Below, one piece after another: positions 57,835 through 64,000 of a DNA stretch of 64,000 bases. Below the pieces are notes generated by a model. The model ran no database searches and was not told the origin of the DNA. It saw nothing but the letters and a program-made list of their open reading frames with translations. The position numbers and the translations under genes were made by a program. Position 1 is the first letter of the stretch. Each line of letters starts with the position of its first letter. The stretch is from Chitinophagaceae bacterium (lineage in GTDB: Bacteria; Bacteroidota; Bacteroidia; Chitinophagales; Chitinophagaceae). The stretch is taken from positions 2,067,001-2,131,000 of the forward strand of contig JADJPV010000001.1 in NCBI GenBank assembly GCA_016713085.1, in the 5' to 3' direction.

Positions 57835-58899
57835 ATGTTAGATAAGTTAGACGCAATAAAAGCAAGATTTGCTGAAATTGGTGTGGCACTCACCAATCCT
57901 GAGATTGTAAGTAACAATCAGAAATTTTCTGCTTTGAGTAAAGAATACCGGAGTGTAGAAAAGATTGTGCTTGCAAGAAAAGAATATTTGGAAGTATTGG
58001 ATGACGTAACCAGTTACAGAGAAGCATTGAATGGCAATGATGCAGAGTTGCGTGAAATGGCCAAAGAAGAACTGCCTTCATTAGAGGAAAAGAAGGAACA
58101 GTTGGAAAAACAAATCCGTCAGTTATTGATCCCGAAAGACCCACAGGATGACAAGAATGCAATTCTGGAGATCAGGGCAGGAACGGGTGGCGATGAAGCC
58201 AGTTTGTTTGCCGGCGATTTGCTTCGCATGTATACAAGATATTGTGAGCGAAGAGGGTGGAAAACAACCTTAGTTAGTGAAAGTGAAGGAACAGTTGGAG
58301 GTTACAAAGAAGTTCAGCTTGAAGTAACTGGTGATGACGTGTACGGCACTTTGAAATTTGAAAGCGGTGTACATCGTGTACAGCGTGTACCTGCAACTGA
58401 AACAAGTGGCCGGGTACATACCAGTGCTGCAACAGTTGCAGTAATGCCTGAAGCAGAGGAAGTAGATTTTGAGTTGAGAGAAAGCGATGTAAAAATGGAA
58501 ACATCACGAAGCGGTGGTGCAGGCGGACAAAATGTAAACAAGGTTGAAACGAAAGTGATGCTTACGCATATACCAACAGGTGTTGTTGTGATTTGTCAAA
58601 CAGAACGTACACAGTTGGGCAACCGTGAAAAAGCCATGCAAATACTTCGTACACGTTTGTACGAGGAACAGGTGCGGAAACATGAGGAAGAAATTGCCCG
58701 TCAACGGAAAAGCCTGGTAAGCACCGGTGACCGGAGCGCCAAGATCAGAACCTATAATTATCCGCAGGGAAGGGTTACTGATCATCGTATCGGACTTACT
58801 CTTTATAATTTAGATGCTGTACTCAATGGTGAAATTGATGAGTTGATTGATGCATTGCAGTTTGCTGAAAACACGGAAAAACTTTCTCAACAAAATTAA
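57835..58899 (+). CDS. prfA: Peptide chain release factor 1
   Basis: RF1 releases the peptide at UAA and UAG. This 354-residue protein has the codon-recognition PAT in HRVQRVPATETSGR, the catalytic GGQ at residues 230-232 (SGGAGGQNVNKVET) and the standard helical N-terminal domain. PAT rather than SPF separates it from RF2. It starts a few bases after a palindromic repeat supplying GGAGG. It is divergent from the amidohydrolase gene. Confidence 0.96.
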   Translation: MLDKLDAIKARFAEIGVALTNPEIVSNNQKFSALSKEYRSVEKIVLARKEYLEVLDDVTSYREALNGNDAELREMAKEELPSLEEKKEQLEKQIRQLLIPKDPQDDKNAILEIRAGTGGDEASLFAGDLLRMYTRYCERRGWKTTLVSESEGTVGGYKEVQLEVTGDDVYGTLKFESGVHRVQRVPATETSGRVHTSAATVAVMPEAEEVDFELRESDVKMETSRSGGAGGQNVNKVETKVMLTHIPTGVVVICQTERTQLGNREKAMQILRTRLYEEQVRKHEEEIARQRKSLVSTGDRSAKIRTYNYPQGRVTDHRIGLTLYNLDAVLNGEIDELIDALQFAENTEKLSQQN

Positions 58900-58990
58900 A
58901 TTGTTGATGAAAAATTTACACTGATGCAACGCATTTGAGAATTTTTTCAACTACCTTAAGAGTTCAATTTTTTTAACCAAAACCGATTTT

Positions 58991-59578
58991 ATGCTGGAAC
59001 AATTATTTAACCTTGTTAAAGAACAGGCAGGTGCTGCCATCATCAATAATCCCGATATTCCAAATGAGCGAAATGAAGAGGCGGTTGCAGATGTAACCAA
59101 TAGTGTGGCCGGTGGATTACAAAATGCCCTGGCTGGTGGCCAGTTTAAGGATGTGCTGAAATTATTAGGTGGCCAGGGAGGCGATTTGCAAAATAATCCA
59201 ATGGCTAATCAATTATCAGGCAATGCAATCAGCTCATTGATGGACAAGTTTGGTTTAAACCAGGGTCAGGCCGGAAGCATTGTAAGCAACCTGTTGCCGG
59301 GTGTTTTACAAAATCTGATCTCTAAAACAAATAATCCAAACGATAACAGTTTTGATTTACAGAGTATTTTCAGTTCGCTTACAGGTGGGAAAACAGGTGG
59401 ATTGGATCTGCAGGGATTGTTAGGAAAAGTAACACAGGGTGGGGGATTGGATAGGGACGGTGATGGAGATACTGATTTGAATGATGTAATTAATATGGTA
59501 AAAGGAGGTGCATCACAACAGCAGCAAAGCGGCGAAGGTGGAATGATGGATCTTGTAAAAGGATTGTTTGGACGATGA
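58991..59578 (+). CDS. Glycine-rich protein with EF-hand-like motif, unknown function
   Basis: This 195-residue protein has no signal peptide. It is rich in Gly, Gln and Leu, with repeated LL-GG segments (LAGGQFKDVLKLLGGQGGD, GLLGKVTQGGGLD). Near residue 155 it carries DRDGDGDTDLND, a calcium-loop pattern like an EF-hand or dockerin. It resembles DUF937-like small proteins but I do not assign a family. A strong terminator follows, so it is a one-gene unit. Confidence 0.65.
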   Translation: MLEQLFNLVKEQAGAAIINNPDIPNERNEEAVADVTNSVAGGLQNALAGGQFKDVLKLLGGQGGDLQNNPMANQLSGNAISSLMDKFGLNQGQAGSIVSNLLPGVLQNLISKTNNPNDNSFDLQSIFSSLTGGKTGGLDLQGLLGKVTQGGGLDRDGDGDTDLNDVINMVKGGASQQQQSGEGGMMDLVKGLFGR

Positions 59579-59613
59579 TGAATTGGCTAATATCTCTTAT
59601 AAGTAGTTTATTT

Positions 59614-59641
59614 CCCGATCTGTACAGATCGGGATTTTTTT
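59614..59641 (+). terminator. Intrinsic terminator after the glycine-rich protein
   Basis: CCCGATCTGTACAGATCGGG is a perfect palindrome followed by a T-run. Confidence 0.88.
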
Positions 59642-59846
59642 GCAGTAATAAAACAGATAACTGTCATTTAGGTGCAGTGCGTAATCTTTAGCAACCCCAT
59701 TTTGCTGTTGGCATGGTTTTGGAAATGTTAGTATGTGCAGTTGTTTGAAAAGAGGCAGAAGGCTTTTAGAAATTTTTAACAACAAGGCAGTAAACTATTC
59801 AGAGCGTTTAGCGTCTCAATAGTACAAGTTCTTTAAAGCAGTCAAA

Positions 59847-59873
59847 TTTTCTCATAAGCAGTTAGTTTTGGTT
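59847..59873. repeat. 27-bp direct repeat, copy 1
   Basis: Contains CTCATAAGCAGTTAGTTTTG, identical over 27 bases to copy 2 at 60027-60053, 180 bases away. It is followed by the hairpin GGTCTCCCG / CGGGAGACC (59876-59899) and T-rich sequence. Confidence 0.8.
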
Positions 59874-59875
59874 AC

Positions 59876-59907
59876 GGTCTCCCGATTCTTCGGGAGACCC
59901 TCTTTTA
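59876..59907 (+). terminator. Hairpin adjoining repeat copy 1
   Basis: A 9-bp stem GGTCTCCCG / CGGGAGACC with loop ATTCTT, then CTCTTTT. It could terminate plus-strand transcription or form a leader structure on the minus strand. Confidence 0.5.
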
Positions 59908-60026
59908 AAAGCTTCGGGAACGATTGCGTAAGAAGTAGGGAACGTTTGCACAAATATTAACAATTGTGTTACGTTTTAAAATGAAAGAATAGACGAGCTT
60001 TGTACTACAAATTCAGATTATAATTT

Positions 60027-60053
60027 TTTTCTCATAAGCAGTTAGTTTTGGTT
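60027..60053. repeat. 27-bp direct repeat, copy 2
   Basis: Same 27 bases as copy 1. It overlaps the 3' end of the VanZ-like gene and is followed by a different hairpin ACCCCGG / CCGGGGT at 60057-60076. Confidence 0.8.
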
Positions 60054-60455
60054 TCGACCCCGGTTTCTACCGGGGTTTATCTTTATGGCAAACAGGAGCC
60101 AGCCGACAACTGCCCCCATTCCATCTGCAACCATATCCCAAACGTCAAAATCACGCCCGGTCCATAGTTGAACATACTCCATTAAAATACCATAAAAGGT
60201 TGAAATAAGAGTTACTGCAAACAGGGCAAGAAGAAATTTTGTTTTAGACCTTTTTTTTGTTTGCAGGTAGTAACCCCACAAAGCAACCAGCGTAAAAAAA
60301 AGAATGAAATGAATGACTTTATCAATATGCGTTAACTCAATCTTATTTTCAGTTGGCAGCTTAATAGACGGCATTGCAAGTAATATAAAAACAATGACCG
60401 ACCAAAGAATGGCCGGCCACTTCGTTCTTAAATATTGTTGAACCTTTTCTTTCAT
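60042..60455 (-). CDS. VanZ-family membrane protein
   Basis: This 137-residue protein has four hydrophobic helices and the VanZ-like motif DKVIHFILFFTLVALWG plus STFYGILMEYVQLWTGRDFDVWD. VanZ-family proteins are linked to glycopeptide tolerance in some bacteria; most are of unknown role. The last codons (NPGRNRGRNQN) are encoded by the hairpin and the start of a repeat, so the C-terminus may be a late addition. Its ATG overlaps the gcvH stop by one base (TAATG), indicating coupling. Confidence 0.85.
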   Translation of the reverse strand: MKEKVQQYLRTKWPAILWSVIVFILLAMPSIKLPTENKIELTHIDKVIHFILFFTLVALWGYYLQTKKRSKTKFLLALFAVTLISTFYGILMEYVQLWTGRDFDVWDMVADGMGAVVGWLLFAIKINPGRNRGRNQN

Positions 60456-60832
60456 TATGCTACCAATGCTGAATAGGCGGCAGCTGTAAGTAAAGCTTCT
60501 ACATCTGCAGGATTGTTCACTGTAACTTTTACCATCCAGCCTTCACCATATGGATCACTGTTCACCGCTTCGGGTTTATCGTTCAATGCAGCGTTGATTT
60601 CTGTAACAGTTCCAGCAACGGGTAAAAACAAATCGCTCACCGTTTTTACTGCTTCCACCGTTCCGAAAATTTCTTCGGCATTCAATGCCTTACCAACTGT
60701 GTTGATATCCACATACACAATATCACCCAACTCCCGCTGAGCAAAATCAGTAATACCAATTGTTGCAATATTGCCTTCTAAGCTGATCCATTCGTGGTCT
60801 TTTGTGTAGCGGAGATTTTCGGGAAAATTCAT
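60455..60832 (-). CDS. gcvH: Glycine cleavage system H protein
   Basis: This 125-residue carrier has the lipoyl site in FGTVEAVKTVSDL (Lys63) and the standard start LRYTKDHEWISLEG. The H protein shuttles the aminomethyl group between P, T and L proteins. The other gcv genes are not in the window. Its stop overlaps the VanZ-like gene's start. Confidence 0.96.
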   Translation of the reverse strand: MNFPENLRYTKDHEWISLEGNIATIGITDFAQRELGDIVYVDINTVGKALNAEEIFGTVEAVKTVSDLFLPVAGTVTEINAALNDKPEAVNSDPYGEGWMVKVTVNNPADVEALLTAAAYSALVA

Positions 60833-60881
60833 GATATTTTAGTTTGTTTTGAGCGCTGCTAAATTGACTGTTTTCTATGAA

Positions 60882-61544
60882 TCAGAAAAATATAAATTTC
60901 TTCTTCAACCGCATTTTGATGATACGGACATCTTCTTTTGGCCGGTTGTACTGATCTCTTGTTCCGTTCGCAATTTTATCCACCACATCCATTCCTTTAA
61001 TCACTATGCCGAAGATGGTATAATTCTGATCGAGATGCGGGCTACCGCCAATGGTCTTATATACTTCACGGTGGTTGAGCGGAATTTTTCTTCCACCCAG
61101 GCGTTTTATTTCCACCTCATTCAATGAGCTGTCTGTATGTTTCTTTCCCTGTACAATATAGAACTGGCAACTGCTGCTGGCCTTCTCGGGGTTATTATCT
61201 CTTGCAGCTGCTAAAACACCACGTTTGTGAAAAAGCGATGTATCAAATTCAGCGGGAATCGTATACTTCAACCCGCCACTTCCATATCGTTTTCCTGGTT
61301 CAGGTTTCCGGGTATCAGGATCACCTGCCTGGATCATGAAATCTTTAATCACCCGGTGAAAAATAATACTGTCGTAGAATTTCTGTTTCACCAGTTTAAT
61401 AAAATTGTCCCTGTGTTTGGGCGTTTTATCACTGAGCAAAACCACAATTGTTCCCTTGCCGGTAACAATTTTTACTTTTCTTTTTTTTGCTTCGGCTGAT
61501 GTAAACAGGCAGATCAAACCAAGAAATAATATGAACCTCTTCAT
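60882..61544 (-). CDS. Secreted cyclophilin-type peptidyl-prolyl isomerase
   Basis: This 220-residue protein has a signal peptide (MKRFILFLGLICLFTSAEA) and cyclophilin core motifs FHRVIKDFMIQAGDP, SSCQFYIVQG and NYTIFGIVIKGMDVVDKIA. It isomerises proline bonds during folding in the periplasm. An insert (KRLGGRKIPLNHREV) lies between strands, as in other Bacteroidota cyclophilins. Its ATG follows the upstream gene's stop directly, so the two form an operon. Confidence 0.93.
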   Translation of the reverse strand: MKRFILFLGLICLFTSAEAKKRKVKIVTGKGTIVVLLSDKTPKHRDNFIKLVKQKFYDSIIFHRVIKDFMIQAGDPDTRKPEPGKRYGSGGLKYTIPAEFDTSLFHKRGVLAAARDNNPEKASSSCQFYIVQGKKHTDSSLNEVEIKRLGGRKIPLNHREVYKTIGGSPHLDQNYTIFGIVIKGMDVVDKIANGTRDQYNRPKEDVRIIKMRLKKKFIFF

Positions 61545-61889
61545 TTAAAGTCCTTTTTGTTCAAAGTAAAGCAAAACATGATCTTTAATAAAATCTTCCT
61601 GCTCTTTCATTTCAAGTGCGGGCATTGCTTTGAGTTGTTTGAAATGAGGCCATCCATCAGCATCAAACTGATCAAACTCAAAATAACCGCTTTGGCTAAG
61701 CAAAGAACAGACAGCTACATGCATCAGGTCCTGCTTTTGTTCCTTCGTATATTTTTCACGTAATTGTCCATATTCCTGAATTCCGATCAGGAACAGCACA
61801 GCCTCCAGATCGGGTTTCTTACCAAAACGCTCAACCAGCTTCTGCTCAAGGTTCATCCACCGTACAAATAAATCATTTGCTGCATCCAT
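61545..61889 (-). CDS. Conserved hypothetical protein
   Basis: This 114-residue protein of helical, acidic composition starts MDAANDLFVRWMNLEQKLVE; it also has FLIGIQEYGQLR and SQSGYFEFDQFDADGWPHF. It resembles a small cytoplasmic protein often paired with cyclophilin genes in Bacteroidota; no function is known to me. The start at 61889 rather than 61898 is supported by an exact -7 box (TATCTTTG, 61896-61903) immediately upstream, which would give a leaderless mRNA. Confidence 0.7.
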   Translation of the reverse strand: MDAANDLFVRWMNLEQKLVERFGKKPDLEAVLFLIGIQEYGQLREKYTKEQKQDLMHVAVCSLLSQSGYFEFDQFDADGWPHFKQLKAMPALEMKEQEDFIKDHVLLYFEQKGL

Positions 61890-61895
61890 AGGGCG

Positions 61896-61903
61896 CAAAG
61901 ATA
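61896..61903 (-). promoter_or_regulatory. Putative -7 box for the hypothetical-cyclophilin operon
   Basis: TATCTTTG on the minus strand, exact match, six bases before the ATG at 61889. Confidence 0.5.
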
Positions 61904-62104
61904 ACAGTTAGTGAATAGCCGATAGCCGCAAGTCAATAGCCTTTGGTGAACAGACTCACTACTAACTACTACGGGCTTACGACTTTTTCCCAAGTTCGGC
62001 CGCATTTTTGCAAAGGAGGAAATGAAATCCTGACAATAACGTTTATAAATTGATTTTCCCTGTTGAACGGGGGATTGTATTTTCACAACCTAAACCAAGA
62101 TTAC

Positions 62105-63106
62105 ATGTTAAAAACCGCAGAAGACATCAAAATCCTGAATGAGAAAATTCAATATGCCGGTTCTTTTTTAGACAGGTTGCGTACAGAAGTTGGAAAAGTG
62201 ATCGTTGGACAGCAGCACATGATTGACCGTTTGTTGATTGGCCTCCTGGGCAATGGACATATTTTGCTGGAGGGTGTGCCCGGTCTTGCAAAAACACTTG
62301 CTATAAAAACACTGTCACAGGCAGTTAATGCCAAATTCAGCCGTATTCAGTTTACTCCCGATATGTTGCCTGCCGATGTAATCGGCACCATGATTTATAA
62401 TCAGCAAAAAAACGAGTTTTTCGTAAGGCGTGGTCCCATCTTCGCCAATTTTGTTTTGGCCGATGAAATCAACCGTGCCCCGGCAAAAGTGCAGAGTGCC
62501 TTGCTTGAATCAATGCAGGAACGCCAGGTAACCATTGGTGAACACACATATAAACTGGAAGAACCTTTTCTTGTTCTTGCTACTCAAAATCCATTAGAGC
62601 AGGAAGGAACCTATCCTTTGCCGGAAGCACAGCAGGATCGTTTTATGCTGAAGGTGGTAATTGATTATCCAAAGAAAGAAGAAGAGCTGATGATTATTCG
62701 GCAGAATACACAACAAATAGCAACGCCAACCATTAATCCTGTTGTATCCATGCGTGAAGTAATGGATGCAAGAGATCTGGCACGCACCATTTATATGGAT
62801 GAAAAAATCGAGAACTATATTCTTGATCTTGTTTTTGCTACCCGTAAACCTGAGCAGGTTGGTTTGAGTAATTTGAAACCCTTGCTTGCTTATGGCGGCT
62901 CACCAAGAGCATCAATCAATATGGCGCTGGCATCAAAATCAGTTGCCTTCATTAACAAAAGAGGGTATGTATTACCTGAAGATGTGCGGATGATTGCAGC
63001 CGATGTTTTACGTCATCGTATTGGGCTTACCTATGAAGCAGAAGCTGAAAATATTTCTGTGGAAGAAATTATTAAACAGGTGCTGAATACGGTGAAGGTT
63101 CCTTAA
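62105..63106 (+). CDS. MoxR-family AAA+ ATPase
   Basis: This 333-residue protein has Walker A in HILLEGVPGLAKTLAIK, the MoxR helix-2 insert FSRIQFTPDMLPADVIGTMI, Walker B FVLADEINRAPAKVQSALLE, and the sensor region VLATQNPLEQEGTYPLPEAQ. MoxR ATPases act as chaperones for partner proteins with vWA domains. A DUF58 gene follows 112 bases later, the usual partner. ATG 62105 is preferred over 62063. Confidence 0.93.
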   Translation: MLKTAEDIKILNEKIQYAGSFLDRLRTEVGKVIVGQQHMIDRLLIGLLGNGHILLEGVPGLAKTLAIKTLSQAVNAKFSRIQFTPDMLPADVIGTMIYNQQKNEFFVRRGPIFANFVLADEINRAPAKVQSALLESMQERQVTIGEHTYKLEEPFLVLATQNPLEQEGTYPLPEAQQDRFMLKVVIDYPKKEEELMIIRQNTQQIATPTINPVVSMREVMDARDLARTIYMDEKIENYILDLVFATRKPEQVGLSNLKPLLAYGGSPRASINMALASKSVAFINKRGYVLPEDVRMIAADVLRHRIGLTYEAEAENISVEEIIKQVLNTVKVP

Positions 63107-63129
63107 GCCCTCTAACCCCTAAAGAGGGA
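63107..63129. repeat. CCCTCTAACCCCTAAAGAGGG palindromic repeat
   Basis: Begins a few bases after the moxR stop and is a variant of the window-wide palindrome family. Confidence 0.6.
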
Positions 63130-63190
63130 ATGTACAATATCACTCAAATGCAAAAAATACATTCATCAGATCATAAACATTCAATAGTAA

Positions 63191-63218
63191 AGCCTCCCTT
63201 CAGGGAGGTTTGGAGGGT
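63191..63218. repeat. CCTCCCTTCAGGGAGG palindromic repeat abutting the DUF58 gene
   Basis: An 8-bp CCTCCCTT/ CAGGGAGG-type stem followed by TTTGGAGGGT directly before the ATG at 63219, so the repeat supplies a GGAGG-like ribosome-binding site. Confidence 0.65.
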
Positions 63219-64000
63219 ATGTTAACTACAGAAGAAATATTAAAAAAAGTAAGGGCGCTTGAAATTAAAAGCAAGCGGCTTACCAACCATATGTTCACCG
63301 GTGAATATCATTCGGCGTTCAAAGGGCAGGGTATGAGTTATAAGGAGGTAAGAGAATACCAGCCGGGCGATGATATACGTTTTATCGACTGGAATGTGAG
63401 TGCACGGTATGCACATCCTTACAGTAAGGTTTTTGAAGAAGAACGGGAGTTGAGTTTGTTTTTACTGATTGATAACAGTGCCAGCATCAGCTTTGGTACT
63501 CATCTGCAACGAAAAAAAGATTTAGTGACTGAAATTGCCGCAGTGCTTGCTTTCTCAGCAGTAAACAATAATGATAAGGTTGGCGCTATTTTGTTTGGCG
63601 ATAAAGTGCAGAAATTTATTGCACCTAAAAAAGCAAAGCAGCATACATTATATATTGTACGAGAGATGCTCAGCAATGATGCAAAGTCAAAGCAAACAAA
63701 TTATCATGATGCTTTCAGGATGTTTAATAATGTTTGCCCCCGAAGAAGTATTTGTTTTTTGATCAGTGATTTTTTAGGTGCCGGGTATGAAGATGCTTTA
63801 CGTGTGGCTTCTAAAAAACATGATGTGATCGGCATTAAAATTTATGATCAGTTAGATATGAAACTGCCTGATGCAGGGTTATTGCAGGTGGCTGATGCTG
63901 AAACAGGTGAGCAACGGTGGATTGATACATCGAATGCACAGATACGATTTGACTACGAAAAAGATTTTCACAAGCATAATGATTATGTAAAGGATGTGTT
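63219..64000 (+). CDS. DUF58 domain-containing protein (partial, C-terminus off window)
   Basis: The frame starts MLTTEEILKKVRALEIKSKR and stays open to the window edge. It has the DUF58 core GQGMSYKEVREYQPGDDIR FIDWN (split here for length), LFLLIDNSASISFG and the vWA-like ICFLISDFLG. DUF58 proteins pair with MoxR ATPases and may be vWA-type adaptors or assembly factors. At least 260 residues are present. The start follows a palindromic repeat directly. Confidence 0.92.
   Translation, partial: MLTTEEILKKVRALEIKSKRLTNHMFTGEYHSAFKGQGMSYKEVREYQPGDDIRFIDWNVSARYAHPYSKVFEEERELSLFLLIDNSASISFGTHLQRKKDLVTEIAAVLAFSAVNNNDKVGAILFGDKVQKFIAPKKAKQHTLYIVREMLSNDAKSKQTNYHDAFRMFNNVCPRRSICFLISDFLGAGYEDALRVASKKHDVIGIKIYDQLDMKLPDAGLLQVADAETGEQRWIDTSNAQIRFDYEKDFHKHNDYVKDV

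Larger units (their letters stand above)
59642..60041. other. Long intergenic region with a repeated hairpin element
   Basis: About 400 bases without a convincing gene. It holds one complete copy and most of a second copy of a conserved word next to GC hairpins (described separately). Two short minus-strand ATG frames, MRKFDCFKELVLLRR and MRKKL, begin inside the repeats and stop quickly. No tRNA or known RNA was recognised. Confidence 0.5.

Noticed and set aside
59847..60076. A CRISPR array or tRNA in the repeat region
   Set aside because: Only two repeat copies 180 bases apart, no spacer periodicity, and no cloverleaf or TTCRA arm.

Overview
This window looks like chromosomal DNA from a Bacteroidota bacterium, most likely of the family Chitinophagaceae. 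The evidence is a SusC/SusD pair, the gliding/type IX secretion genes gldD, gldE and porZ, the mutY-ssb-gldE-gldD order, TAnnTTTG-type promoter boxes, a near absence of Shine-Dalgarno sequences, and an AT-leaning composition. No rRNA, tRNA, CRISPR array, transposase or phage gene was seen.

Layout. 1-4641: partial anchored protein and HU (minus), then mutY, ssb, gldE, gldD (plus). 4709-9318: two small minus-strand membrane genes, then a plus run of DUF3109, lutB and a polysaccharide-deacetylase-like gene. 9348-15503: a minus run of rluF, an EamA transporter, purH, comEC and a DinB protein. 15759-23798: a minus-strand block in which two separate genes for the halves of carbamoyl-phosphate synthase large subunit flank a NodU/CmcH-type O-carbamoyltransferase, a 50-residue DUF5989 protein, an SxtJ-like membrane protein and two SGNH hydrolases. 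24118-27720: M23 peptidase, Bcp peroxiredoxin, two haem-motif lipoproteins and a small HExxH protein. 27733-36254: icd and birA (minus), then rsfS, ftsH, lutC, a GGCT-fold protein, lpxH, a secreted protein and an MscS channel. 36259-38427: thioredoxin-like, MerR and M23 genes (minus). 38537-45232: alaS, a double-PDZ protein, gatB and a TlpA-like lipoprotein. 45319-50845: a susC-susD-lipoprotein operon (minus). 51039-64000: MMPL transporter, porZ, recO, amidohydrolase, prfA, a glycine-rich protein, vanZ-like, gcvH, cyclophilin, and a moxR/DUF58 pair cut by the right edge.

Most genes are housekeeping. The most unusual locus is the carbamoyl block. CarB is cut exactly between its two synthetase halves, each half has its own promoter-like box, the C half lacks the usual regulatory domain, and the genes between the halves include a carbamoyl-phosphate-consuming transferase. 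This suggests, but does not prove, that carbamoyl-phosphate supply and an O-carbamoylation pathway are linked here.

Caution on sequence quality. About eighteen single-base frame breaks, mostly in A/T homopolymers, interrupt at least fourteen conserved genes, including alaS, gatB, purH and carB. In every such gene the total length becomes a whole number of codons once the break is corrected. They look like consensus errors rather than biology, so I annotate these genes as full-length CDSs and note the break. ftsH is different: the periplasmic segment between its two membrane helices is missing altogether.
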